From Nostoc linckia NIES-25 (lineage in GTDB: Bacteria; Cyanobacteriota; Cyanobacteriia; Cyanobacteriales; Nostocaceae): a stretch of DNA of 64,000 bases. Location of the stretch: contig NZ_AP018222.1 in the NCBI RefSeq assembly GCF_002368035.1, forward strand, positions 5,495,238 through 5,559,237, written 5' to 3'. Both the position numbers and the translations under genes were made by a program. Numbering within the stretch: position 1 is the first letter of the stretch; each line of letters starts with the position of its first letter. This document shows positions 8,815 to 18,046 of this stretch, one piece after another. The notes below the pieces were generated by a model. That model saw nothing but the letters and a program-made list of their open reading frames with translations, did no database searches and was not told the DNA's origin.

Positions 8815-9111
8815 TTACTTTTCTCCACAATACTTCCTAAATCTATTGAATCATTAGTCATTGCTTATTGGTCATTAGTCATTAGTCATTGGGTATGGGG
8901 AAAGGGAAAGGGGTATGCTTCGACAAGCTCACCAACCGGGGGAAAGGGAAAAGATTAAATTTATTCCTTTTCCCTTTTCCCTTTTCCCTTTAACCTTTTC
9001 CCCATCTCCTCATCTCCCCATCTCCTCATCTCCCCATCTCCTCATCTCGCTATGCCCATCTGCCAGATTGCGATAGAATACACCCCACGGGCGCTAGTTT
9101 GGGGTTGGGCA
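8815..9111. other. repeat-rich spacer between petL and aroB
   Basis: Holds a few copies of tcattagtcat around 8850-8890, runs of ccctttt and ctcatctcccc units (8960-9048), and the divergent leaders of petL and aroB. The same tcattagtcat unit appears inside the Ser/Thr-histidine kinase gene near 57480. No gene is seen. Confidence 0.6.
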
Positions 9112-10203
9112 ATGACTTCTGTAATTAATGTGAATTTACCAGGGCAGTCTTATGAGATTGCGATCGCACCTTCAAGCCTAGATCGACTCGGCGAACACAT
9201 GGCCAATTTGAAGCTAGGCAAGAAGGTACTGCTGGTTTCTAATCCGACAATTTTTAAGCATTTTGGCGAAAGAGCCATTGCATCGCTGACATCTGCGGGG
9301 TTTGATGTTGCTAGCTGCACCCTACCACCTGGGGAACGCTACAAAACCCTCAATTCCATCCAAAAGCTCTACGATGTTGCCTTGGAAAACCGCCTAGAAC
9401 GTTCTTCGACTATGGTGGCTTTGGGGGGAGGCGTGATTGGTGATATGACTGGGTTTGCTGCTGCAACCTGGCTGCGGGGCATTAATGTCGTGCAAGTGCC
9501 TACCTCTCTGTTAGCAATGGTAGATTCGGCAATTGGTGGCAAAACTGGCGTCAATCATCCCCGTGGGAAAAACTTAATCGGGGCATTCCATCAACCGCGC
9601 TTAGTTTTGATTGACCCAGAAGTTTTGAAAACTCTGCCTATGCGAGAGTTTCGGGCAGGAATGGCAGAAGTTATCAAGTACGGCGTAATTTGGGATGCCG
9701 AATTATTTGCCCAGTTGGAAGCAAGTAAACGCCTCGACCAACTCCGCTATGTCAAACCTGAATTGATAAACAGCATATTAGTTTGTTCTTGTCAAGCTAA
9801 AGCTGATGTTGTTAGCAAAGATGAAAAAGAAGGTGGATTAAGGGCGATTCTCAACTATGGACATACCATCGGTCATGCAGTGGAAAGTTTGACTGGTTAT
9901 CGGCTAGTGAATCACGGTGAAGCAGTGGCGATCGGGATGGTAGCGGCTGGACAAATTGCTGTGGAACTCGGAATGTGGCAAAAGGAAGACGCGGAACGTC
10001 AAAACGCTTTAATTGAAAAAACAGGTTTACCGACGAAGTTACCAGCTGGGTTAGATATTGAAGCAATTATTGATGCGTTGCAGTTAGATAAAAAAGTCAA
10101 AGATGGCAAAGTGCGGTTTATTTTGCCAACGCAAATTGGTGTAGTGACAATTACTGATGAAGTGCCATCAGATGTTATTCGCCAAGTGCTGCGGCAGATT
10201 TAA
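9112..10203 (+). CDS. aroB: 3-dehydroquinate synthase
   Basis: The second shikimate-pathway enzyme: it converts DAHP to 3-dehydroquinate using NAD and a divalent metal. Visible family segments are ALGGGVIGDMTGFAAATWLR, the PTSLLAMVDSAIGGKTGVNH motif, FRAGMAEVIKYGVI and the metal-binding ILNYGHTIGHAVESL with NHGEAVAIGM. The frame is open upstream to 9052, but the extra residues are translated spacer; the ATG at 9112 (MTSVINVNLPGQ) gives the normal length of 363. No neighbour belongs to the pathway, as is usual in cyanobacteria. Confidence 0.95.
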   Translation: MTSVINVNLPGQSYEIAIAPSSLDRLGEHMANLKLGKKVLLVSNPTIFKHFGERAIASLTSAGFDVASCTLPPGERYKTLNSIQKLYDVALENRLERSSTMVALGGGVIGDMTGFAAATWLRGINVVQVPTSLLAMVDSAIGGKTGVNHPRGKNLIGAFHQPRLVLIDPEVLKTLPMREFRAGMAEVIKYGVIWDAELFAQLEASKRLDQLRYVKPELINSILVCSCQAKADVVSKDEKEGGLRAILNYGHTIGHAVESLTGYRLVNHGEAVAIGMVAAGQIAVELGMWQKEDAERQNALIEKTGLPTKLPAGLDIEAIIDALQLDKKVKDGKVRFILPTQIGVVTITDEVPSDVIRQVLRQI

Positions 10204-10271
10204 TTCAATCGGTAATTACTGGAATAAATGAATGAAAAAGTATAAAATAAAACTATAAAAATCTTGCCGAT

Positions 10272-11345
10272 TTAAAGCAGGACTGTAAAAGTACTACCTT
10301 TGGGATAGTTATCTTCAACAGTAATTCTGCCATGATGTGCGTCGATCGCCATTTTGCAAAAAGCCAATCCCAATCCGATTTGCGAAACTTCTGGGTTAAC
10401 AGTTCCAATTTCAAACTTCTCAAAAATGGTTTGCCGCAGGCTTTGAGGAATTCCCGAACCGGAATCAGCAACTTGCACTTTAGTGCCTCCTGCTGGTAAA
10501 TGTTCTGCCCGCAAGATTACTTGAGAGTTGGAGGGTGAAAACTTAATGGCATTAGAGAGGAGATTATCTAAAACTCGGCGAAAGATAGCTGCGTCTACCT
10601 TCACGATACCGCCTGGTTTGGGTAATTCACTGATGAGAGTGAGATTTTTTTGATCTGCCATCGCTTCAACATCCGCTAAGGCTGAAATACACAGCCCGCA
10701 AAGGTCTACTTCTGTATAATTGAGAACCATTTTACCGGATTCTAATTTTGCCACGATCAGCAAACTATTAATCAATAATTGCAACTGTTGACTAGCGATC
10801 GCAATTTGTTCAATCTTCTGCTGTTGCTTTTGAAAAGATAAGCCCGGAAATCGTAGAATCTCAGTTGATAAGATAATACTGGTGAGGGGATTTCGCAGAT
10901 CGTGGACGATGGTGTTGACCATATCTTCTCGCAGTTTGAGTAAAGTTTGCAGGTTATCGTACTGTTGCTTAATCCGCAACATCGAATTCACCCTAGCTCG
11001 TAGCTCTAAACTGTTAATGGGCTTACTAATGAAGTCATCTGCACCTGCGCCTAAACATCGAGCCAGATCTTCTTTAGCAGTTAACGCTGTTACCATGACG
11101 ATGGGAACTGTTTGCCATTGGATATCGGCTTTGATGCGCCGACATACTTCCAGACCATCCAAATCCGGCATCATTACATCCAGCAAAATCACATCGGGCT
11201 GAAAACTATTGAGGCGAGTCAGGGCTTGTTGACCGCTAGAAGCATAGTGTAATTGATATCCTTCTCCATCTAGTAATGTTTCAATAACATCAAAATTATC
11301 TGGTTCATCATCAATTACTAAAATAGAAGATTGAGTATCCATCAA
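10272..11345 (-). CDS. response regulator receiver-histidine kinase hybrid
   Basis: 357 residues: a receiver domain (about 5-125; acidic pair IDDEP, phosphoacceptor Asp in VILLDVMMPDLDG, KPINS lysine), then a HisKA box VHDLRNPLTSII and a HATPase_c domain (N-box LLSNAIKFSP, G1 VADSGSGIP, G2 GLGLAFCKMA). Such receiver-first kinases take phosphate from an upstream kinase. The start is only 9 nt after the stop of the 1927-residue hybrid kinase, so the two are almost certainly co-transcribed and probably form one relay. No output DNA-binding domain is encoded nearby. Confidence 0.9.
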   Translation of the reverse strand: MMDTQSSILVIDDEPDNFDVIETLLDGEGYQLHYASSGQQALTRLNSFQPDVILLDVMMPDLDGLEVCRRIKADIQWQTVPIVMVTALTAKEDLARCLGAGADDFISKPINSLELRARVNSMLRIKQQYDNLQTLLKLREDMVNTIVHDLRNPLTSIILSTEILRFPGLSFQKQQQKIEQIAIASQQLQLLINSLLIVAKLESGKMVLNYTEVDLCGLCISALADVEAMADQKNLTLISELPKPGGIVKVDAAIFRRVLDNLLSNAIKFSPSNSQVILRAEHLPAGGTKVQVADSGSGIPQSLRQTIFEKFEIGTVNPEVSQIGLGLAFCKMAIDAHHGRITVEDNYPKGSTFTVLL

Positions 11346-11354
11346 GAATTTCCA

Positions 11355-14300
11355 CTATTTTCCTAAAAGTTGTTGAATGAGGGCAGCAAGCTGTTTAAGT
11401 TTGACCGGTTTAGTTAAATATTCGTTGGCTCCGGCTGCTAAACAACTTTCGCGATCGCCGGGCATGGCTAGGGCTGTGAGGGCAATAATTGGCACATCGG
11501 TAAATTGGCGATCGCCACGGATGCGGCGTATCGCTTCTAGTCCATCTATTTCTGGCATTTGAATGTCCATAATAATTAAATTGGGTTTTTGAGTTGTAGT
11601 CAATTCAATGGCTTGTTGTCCATTGTTTGCCAGAATTAAACGATATCCTCGACTTTCAAGATAGCCAGACATTGTATCAATGTTTGCTTGATTGTCTTCT
11701 GCCAGTAAAATTACGGAAAATTCCATCGCTGACGGTACGATGGGAGCGGCTAAATTAGAACGGCTAGGATATTGCAGTTTTTCTAAAGTTGCCCGAAACT
11801 GAGCGCGAGTAATTGGTTTAACTAAATATTCAGCAGCTCCATAAGCAAATCCTTTGCTGCGTTCGTCTACCACGGAAGTGATGATAATAGGAATTTCTTT
11901 GGTTTGTGGGTTTGCCTTGAGTTGAGCGAGTATTTCCCAACCCGATACATCAGGTAATTGTAAATCCAAGACGATCGAAGCTGGCTTCAGGTTTAGGACT
12001 CGATCTACAGCTCCTTCACCTTTTGAATAGACAACAGGTTGCATTTTCATTTCGCTCAAGTAGCGAGTAATTTGCTCAGACGCCGGAACTGAGTCTTCAA
12101 TTACCAGAACCTGAGCATTTTCGGCAGGAAACTGATAACTGGGCAATGGATTTTTCACCACCGTTGTAGAAACACCATCGCTGGTGCGGTAGGGAATCTG
12201 CAATGTAAAACAACTACCCACCCCAACTTCACTGCTAACCGACACCGTTCCTCCATGTAGAACAGCAATCCGTTGTACTAGTGCTAGTCCTAAACCGGTG
12301 CCGTTGTACTGACGATTCAGGCTACTGTCAAGCTGGATAAAAGGCTGAAACAACTTGCCAATGTCCTCAGCAGCAATGCCGATGCCGGTATCAGTTACAG
12401 AGAAGGAGAGGAGGGATGGGGGGATGGGGAGATGGGGGGATGGGGGAGACAAGGGAGAATTTACTTCCCCTGCTTCCTCTGCTCCCCCTGCTTCCCCTGC
12501 CCCCCCTGCCTCTTCGACGGAGACTTTTAGAGAGACAGACCCTTGTTCTGGTGTGAATTTGATGGCGTTGCTGAGTAGGTTGATTAGTACTTGACGTAAA
12601 CGGCGATCGTCTACTTGAATGGTGCTGAGATTGGTGGCGATGTGAGTATTCAGGCGAATATTCTTTTTCAGTGCCATCTGTTTGACGAAGGCGAGGCTAG
12701 CATCACACAGGGTTCTCACTGGCACATCACTCAACTGTAATTCCAGTTTGCCGGATTCGATTTTAGACAAGTCTAAGATGTCGTCGATTAGTTCTAGCAA
12801 ATGTCTGCCACTGCGCTCGATGGTGGCGATCGCTTTTGTTTGCCGTTCGTTAATCGAACCGAACACGCCTTCTGAAATGCCTTCTGACATACCTAAAATC
12901 GCATTCAGTGGGGTTCGCAGTTCGTGGCTCATGTTTGCCAAAAATTCGTCTTTGAGGCGAGTGGCGCGAGCTAGTTCGACGTTAGCGTTGGCAAGTTGCT
13001 CGTTGGTTTGCCGCAGTTGGGCTTCGGCTTGTTTGCGATCTGTAATGTCTTCGTGAGATACCAAGATACCAATCACGTCACCTGTACTATTGGTTAGGGG
13101 AACTTTATTTGTTCGCACCCAGAGATCCTCCCCATTGGGCCCTTCCAATGGCTCCTCGTAGCCTAGCTTGGGGATTCTAGTATTCATAACTTTGGCGTCA
13201 TCGGCACAGTAAAGGTGTGCCCACTTTGCCCAAGGTAACTCAAAGTCAGTTTTGCCGATGATGGCATTGGGGTCTATTTGAGCATCGCGAGCAAATGCCG
13301 GATTGCAGCCGAGAAAGCGCGATTGCCGATCTTTCCAGAAGACACGTTGAGGAAATGTGTCCAATACCGTTTGCAGCATTTTGCGCGATTCTTCTAGTTC
13401 TTGCTCGGCTTGTTTGCGATCGCTAATATCAAATAAGGTGGCGCGGTTGTATAGATACTTCCCACGTGCATCTTTGACGGCACTGGCACTAATCAGCACT
13501 GGCAAAACTCTGCCATCTTTACAGACCATCTCATACTCCAAATCTTTCACCCAGCCCCGCTCTTGAAAGCGGTTATAGTTGACCCAGAAGGCTAAACAAC
13601 TGGTTTCTGTGAAAAAATTCACTAGGGGTTTGCCAATCATTTCTTCGCGGGTATAACCCAACAATTGCAGTTCTGTCTCGTTTACCTTGATAAATCGGCC
13701 TTCGCTATCCAGGGAATGGTAGCCACAAGGAGCATTATTGTATAAATCTTCGACTTCGCGGGCATATTTCGCCAGTGCCTCTTGTGCTTGTTTGCGATCG
13801 CTAATATCAGTTAGCCGGATTAAATTTATGGTGCGTCCGGCGACAGTAATTGGTTTGGCTGCAATGTTCCCCCAAAAAATCTTGCCCCGAAGAGTCACAT
13901 ATTCAATTTCCAGACTCCAGACACCTTTCGATTCCATTTCTGCGACAATGGCAGCGATTTCGCTATCAGAAAATGGACGGTGCTGGAGTTTTTGCCCATC
14001 AATATTAATCAATTGGGCTTTGTCAACTGCCTCAAACAGTTCCACCGCTTGCCGATTACAATCTAGAGTCAGCAGCGTTTCGGGATCGACAAGAAAAATG
14101 GCATCGGCAGATTCGTTAAAAATTGCTTCTAGCAAATCCCTGTTGCGAATGAGTTCCTGTTCTGCTTGCTTGCGATCGCTAATATCAAAGTTAACCCCAA
14201 TCATCCACACAGGTTCGCCCTGCTGGTTACGCTTGATAATACCGTAACCTTTGAGGAAACGAATTTCTCCATTGGGTTGAGTGATACGGAACTCGACATT

Positions 14301-17138
14301 ATATTCTTGTTTTCCTTGGACAACTTGCTCAATGGCTTCGAGCATATAATGGCGATCGTCTGGGTGGATGCAATTTAACCAGGCATCAAAAGAACTGTTA
14401 AAATCGCTACTACTCAATCCGTAAAGCTCGTACATTCGCCGATCCCAAATTTGTTTGTTTTGGGCGAAATCATATTCCCAAATACCGAACCCTCCAGAAC
14501 TGATTGCCAGAGTCAGCCGTTCGGAAAGGTGATGCAGCTGTTCTTCAGCTCGTTTGCGTAAGCGAAGCTCGTCGTAGACATCGCTGATATCCGTAAGTGT
14601 ACCGACGTAACCAATAATTTCATTACTGCCGTTGATTTCAGGTAGCACCTGGATATAAAACCAATTGATGCTGCCATCGGGTCGCACGTGTCTGCCCTCG
14701 CTTTCATAGAATTCTGTGGGGTTAACACGTCTTTGCTGAAATTTCAGCGACCATTCCAAACCCAAGCGCTGACGGTCTTCTGGATGTAGCGCTTCTAACC
14801 ACCCCATCCCCAATGCCGATTGTGTTGGTCTGAGAGTCATCTGGCTCCAGCGATCGTTGACATAGATACATTGTCCAACAGCATCAAGGCGAAAAATAGC
14901 TACTGGAGCGGCTTCTGTCAAGGTGGCATAGCGGCGTTCGCTCTCTTGCAAGGCTGACTCTGCTTGTTTGCGTTCGGTAATATCCGTGAGGGTGCCAATG
15001 TAGCCAATAACAGTGCCAAAGGGGTTAGTTTCGGGCAGCACTTGGATGTAAAACCAAGTGATAGTGCCGTTCGGTTGCAGATGTCTGGCTTCGTTGCGGT
15101 ATAGTCCTGTTTGCCAAAATCTTTGAGACCATGCCAACTCCAGGCGTTCGCGGTCTTCTGGAAGTATTATATTTAACCAGCCAGTTCCTAATGCTGCCTG
15201 TGTTGGTTTACCTGTCATCTCGCTCCAGCGATCGTTGACATAAATACATTGACCAGCGGGATCGAGCCGGAAAATTGCCACGGGAGCGGCTTCTGTCAAG
15301 GTTGCATAACGGCGTTCGCTGTCTTTTAGGGCTGCTTCTACTTGTTTGCGCTCGGTAATATCTAAGATGGTGCCCACCAAGCACACAGCTTTCCCATTGG
15401 CATCAAATATCGCTTCAACTCTGGAAAATAAATAAAGCAATGTCCCATCCGAGCGATTCGAGCAATATTCTATTTCATAGGATCGTCCTTGTTCGATCGC
15501 CTGCTGCACTAAAATATCGTGACGAGTCTGGGCGCCTAAATGCATTAACTGACGGAATTCTTCGTAGGTTGGCGTACCAGAAGCCCGATCGCGTCCAAAA
15601 ATCTCAAACACCTCCGGCGACCAGATGATTTCTTGGGTTTGTAAGTCTAATTCCCAGCTGCCCAAATTAGCAATTCGTTGCGCCGCCAGCAGATGAGCTT
15701 GGGTTTTGCGAAAGCGTTCTTCGCTTTCACGTAAAGCTGCTGTGCGCTGTTCGACTCTGGTTTCGAGTTGTTGATTGAGTTGTTGCAATCCCTGTTGTGC
15801 AAGCACTCGTTCGGTAATATCAACTGCAACTCCGCCCACTAGGCATTCCCCGACAGTTCCCTCAAGTGGGAATTTGTAAACTAAAAAATAGCCTATTGTG
15901 CCGTCTGGCCTGGGAGCTTGTTCAATGACTTCAATAGTCTGCTGAGTCTGTGCAACCTGGCGAATATTATCGACAAACTGCTGAGCAATGTCAGGCGAAT
16001 AGATCTCAAAAGCTGTCTTGCCAATCAAATCTTCTACTTTTTGAGTTGGAATTTGAAAGGTGCAAAGATAAGTCTGGCTCAAATATAATATGCAGCCGTT
16101 TTCATCGGTAATCCAGGAAGCTGTGGGACTATTATTCATGAATGCTGCAAAACGAGCTTCACTTTGGAGTAAAGCGGCTTGTGCTTGTTTGCGTTCTGCT
16201 AATTCTGCCTGTAGCTGTTCGTAAGCACTTGCTTGTTGAATGGCGATCGCTATTTGCACGGCAAGTCGATCTAATAAGGAAAGTTCCACCGATTCCCAGT
16301 GACGAGATGCCGAACATTGGTGGGCAATTAATAATCCCCATAATTCCCCTGCCACCAAAATCGGCATCACCAGATTGGCTTTAACTTCAAATTGTTCCAA
16401 AAGATGCAGATGACAATTTGTTAAGCCTGCCTGATAAATATCGTCTATTGCTCGTTTTTTCCCTTGGCTATATTCGCTTTTGGCTTGCTTTTGAAACCAG
16501 GTGTCGCGAATTTGCTTCCCCAAAGCCACTGTCCAACCATCAAGTACTGACTCTGCCACAATAGTGCCACTCATATCTGGATAGAATTGATAAACCAGCA
16601 CCCGGTCTGCCGCCAGAAATTGCCGGACTTGTGTTGCAGTTGCAGCCAAAATTTCTTGGAGGTTGAGCGACTGACGAATCCGCAAAGCGATCGCGGCAAT
16701 CAGTTGCTGTTGTTCTTGACTTTGTTCTAGTTGCCGCCTGAGACGAATTGGTGCAACTGCGCGATCGATTGATTGTTGCACGGCTTCAGGGGTAAGCTTG
16801 CCTTTAATTAAATAATCCTGGGCACCGCTTTTCATGGCACGGGCGGCCATGAGTTCATCTTCTTCTGCGGTCAGCAAAACGATGGCGGATTGGTCAGTGC
16901 TAAATTGTTTCCTAAATTCTTGAAGAAATTTTAACCCATTGCCATCAGGCAACAAAAAATCCAGCACGACCGCATCTGGTATTTCCTGCTGACACCATTT
17001 CATAGCCTCTGTCACCGTGCCCAACTCGAAAATCCGATAATCGCACAGTGACTTTGACTGCAAACAGCGACAAATTTCCATCCGCTCTTGAGCGCAATCA
17101 TCAATCAGCAGAATAGTGAGGGGGAAACCATGAGTCAT
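11355..17138 (-). CDS. giant hybrid sensor kinase: receiver, CBCR-like GAF, eight PAS, HK, two receivers
   Basis: 1927 residues. In order: receiver (5-128, Asp60, Lys112); GAF (145-303) of cyanobacteriochrome type with Cys242-His243 in TNCHLHLLEQF and KANLVMPIL; eight PAS/PAC units (about 325-445, 475-595, 600-718, 725-852, 885-985, 1000-1110, 1120-1238, 1245-1365), most ending DITERKQAE or DISDRKQAE; HisKA with His1405 in ANMSHELRTPLN; HATPase_c; receivers starting near 1674 and 1804. Two insertions stand out: a low-complexity Gly/Ala/Glu and Ser/Pro stretch inside HATPase (about 1540-1578) and a 30-bp repeat-derived segment near 851-861. The CH pair suggests bilin binding, hence light sensing, but this is inference. 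It forms an operon with the downstream receiver-kinase. Confidence 0.92.
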   Translation of the reverse strand: MTHGFPLTILLIDDCAQERMEICRCLQSKSLCDYRIFELGTVTEAMKWCQQEIPDAVVLDFLLPDGNGLKFLQEFRKQFSTDQSAIVLLTAEEDELMAARAMKSGAQDYLIKGKLTPEAVQQSIDRAVAPIRLRRQLEQSQEQQQLIAAIALRIRQSLNLQEILAATATQVRQFLAADRVLVYQFYPDMSGTIVAESVLDGWTVALGKQIRDTWFQKQAKSEYSQGKKRAIDDIYQAGLTNCHLHLLEQFEVKANLVMPILVAGELWGLLIAHQCSASRHWESVELSLLDRLAVQIAIAIQQASAYEQLQAELAERKQAQAALLQSEARFAAFMNNSPTASWITDENGCILYLSQTYLCTFQIPTQKVEDLIGKTAFEIYSPDIAQQFVDNIRQVAQTQQTIEVIEQAPRPDGTIGYFLVYKFPLEGTVGECLVGGVAVDITERVLAQQGLQQLNQQLETRVEQRTAALRESEERFRKTQAHLLAAQRIANLGSWELDLQTQEIIWSPEVFEIFGRDRASGTPTYEEFRQLMHLGAQTRHDILVQQAIEQGRSYEIEYCSNRSDGTLLYLFSRVEAIFDANGKAVCLVGTILDITERKQVEAALKDSERRYATLTEAAPVAIFRLDPAGQCIYVNDRWSEMTGKPTQAALGTGWLNIILPEDRERLELAWSQRFWQTGLYRNEARHLQPNGTITWFYIQVLPETNPFGTVIGYIGTLTDITERKQAESALQESERRYATLTEAAPVAIFRLDAVGQCIYVNDRWSQMTLRPTQSALGMGWLEALHPEDRQRLGLEWSLKFQQRRVNPTEFYESEGRHVRPDGSINWFYIQVLPEINGSNEIIGYVGTLTDISDVYDELRLRKRAEEQLHHLSERLTLAISSGGFGIWEYDFAQNKQIWDRRMYELYGLSSSDFNSSFDAWLNCIHPDDRHYMLEAIEQVVQGKQEYNVEFRITQPNGEIRFLKGYGIIKRNQQGEPVWMIGVNFDISDRKQAEQELIRNRDLLEAIFNESADAIFLVDPETLLTLDCNRQAVELFEAVDKAQLINIDGQKLQHRPFSDSEIAAIVAEMESKGVWSLEIEYVTLRGKIFWGNIAAKPITVAGRTINLIRLTDISDRKQAQEALAKYAREVEDLYNNAPCGYHSLDSEGRFIKVNETELQLLGYTREEMIGKPLVNFFTETSCLAFWVNYNRFQERGWVKDLEYEMVCKDGRVLPVLISASAVKDARGKYLYNRATLFDISDRKQAEQELEESRKMLQTVLDTFPQRVFWKDRQSRFLGCNPAFARDAQIDPNAIIGKTDFELPWAKWAHLYCADDAKVMNTRIPKLGYEEPLEGPNGEDLWVRTNKVPLTNSTGDVIGILVSHEDITDRKQAEAQLRQTNEQLANANVELARATRLKDEFLANMSHELRTPLNAILGMSEGISEGVFGSINERQTKAIATIERSGRHLLELIDDILDLSKIESGKLELQLSDVPVRTLCDASLAFVKQMALKKNIRLNTHIATNLSTIQVDDRRLRQVLINLLSNAIKFTPEQGSVSLKVSVEEAGGAGEAGGAEEAGEVNSPLSPPSPHLPIPPSLLSFSVTDTGIGIAAEDIGKLFQPFIQLDSSLNRQYNGTGLGLALVQRIAVLHGGTVSVSSEVGVGSCFTLQIPYRTSDGVSTTVVKNPLPSYQFPAENAQVLVIEDSVPASEQITRYLSEMKMQPVVYSKGEGAVDRVLNLKPASIVLDLQLPDVSGWEILAQLKANPQTKEIPIIITSVVDERSKGFAYGAAEYLVKPITRAQFRATLEKLQYPSRSNLAAPIVPSAMEFSVILLAEDNQANIDTMSGYLESRGYRLILANNGQQAIELTTTQKPNLIIMDIQMPEIDGLEAIRRIRGDRQFTDVPIIALTALAMPGDRESCLAAGANEYLTKPVKLKQLAALIQQLLGK
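12404..12520. repeat. low-complexity repeat tract inside kinase coding sequence
   Basis: gggatggggagatgggg-like units followed by tgcttcccctgcccc-like units, kept in frame. They add roughly 38 residues of Gly/Ala/Glu and Ser/Pro to the HATPase domain between the N-box side and the G1 motif (VTDTGIGI). The same sequence type is intergenic at 7235-7300 and 8541-8594. Confidence 0.75.
14556..14585 (-). repeat. 30-bp SDR copy inside kinase coding sequence
   Basis: Inverse-orientation copy of the repeat at 1568-1597 (27 of 30 identical). It sits in the linker after PAS4, where the usual DISDRKQAE ending is expanded to DISDVYDELRLRKRAEEQL, so the insertion kept the frame. Confidence 0.75.
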
Positions 17139-17620
17139 AGGCTCGAAAATACGAATGCGATCGCGTTTAAACGCATTTCAACAAAATTGTATCTCTTTAA
17201 GTATCATGTTAATGACATTACTTGTATCAACCTATACCTTAATAGTGAGTTGAGATACACAGCAGATGAAATGCTTGAGATATTCTCATATTGCCCAGAT
17301 TAAAGTTACAGTATGTAATTAACTCTGATGTAAATTCTCCAAATCAACGAAATATCAAGGATTGTGCGCCCTGTAGAGACGTTGCAGTGCAACCTCTCTA
17401 CAACGATAAATCAAGGGTTTTATACCGTTTCACTTTAATGATGATACAAATACGTTGGTAGGCAGGGCTGCTTCATTCGTTGTTGTTGGAAATTTGTCAA
17501 GATGCAAAGGCAAGGCAGTGTGCCCTTGCGGTTAAGAGACTTGTTCGCCCAAAGGCACAAAGAAAAATCACGTATTTCTGACTGAAGAGGGCAATGACAA
17601 TTTTACGTAAAAAGCTCTAG
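17139..17620. other. intergenic region upstream of the hybrid kinase
   Basis: Holds the leader of the minus-strand kinase operon and a palindromic element at about 17371-17402 (gtagagacgttgcagtgcaa type). A small plus-strand frame (17088-17303) overlaps the kinase start and has no recognisable content. A related gacgttgcattgcaacgtcc element is at 4752-4773. Confidence 0.5.
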
Positions 17621-18046
17621 AGTTTTTCAGGCCAGTTACAACATAATATTTCCTATGAGCCAACCTCGACTCCTTGCGAAATTTTGCTCAAGCAAGGATA
17701 TTACTATTGTGCTTCAGGAATGCAACAGCTTTTTCCTACAGCCGAAAGATCCGCTGTAATGGAAGCCGAAAGTTTTATGGGAGTTATCTTAAGCGATAAT
17801 TTTGGCAATTCAATTGGCTCACTATACATAGTAGATAAAAAAACCATAGCTGAACCCAAAAAATTTGAGGGCATTTTAAAAGTATTTGCCGCTAGACCAT
17901 CGGCGGAACTGCAACTAAAACGCGCACAAGAAGCTCTACAACAACTGAATCAAGATTTAGAAGCTATAGTAGAGCAACGTACTTTAGAATTGCAAGAAAG
18001 CGATTCTGAATATAAAAATATAAATATAATTGAAATAATATATTAG
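17621..18046 (+). pseudogene. 5'-truncated GAF-domain sensor remnant
   Basis: The frame opens after a TAG at 17618-17620 and reads through the end of a GAF domain: YEPTSTPCEILLKQGYYYC, GMQQLFPTAERS, ESFMGVILSDNFGNSIGSLY, then a coiled coil (LQQLNQDLEAIVEQRTLELQ). In cyanobacterial hybrid kinases this coiled coil leads into PAS or HisKA domains; here it ends in an AT-rich NINIIEIIY and a stop. No ATG precedes the conserved part, only a TTG within the domain. So this looks like a middle fragment of a large sensor kinase. Its stop abuts the ATG of the next gene. Confidence 0.65.

Noticed and set aside
9052..9111. Upstream extension of aroB to an earlier ATG
   Set aside because: The extra residues lie in repeat spacer; AroB proteins begin near the ATG at 9112.
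17088..17303. 71-codon frame over the start of the giant kinase gene
   Set aside because: It overlaps a well-supported gene on the other strand and has no motif.
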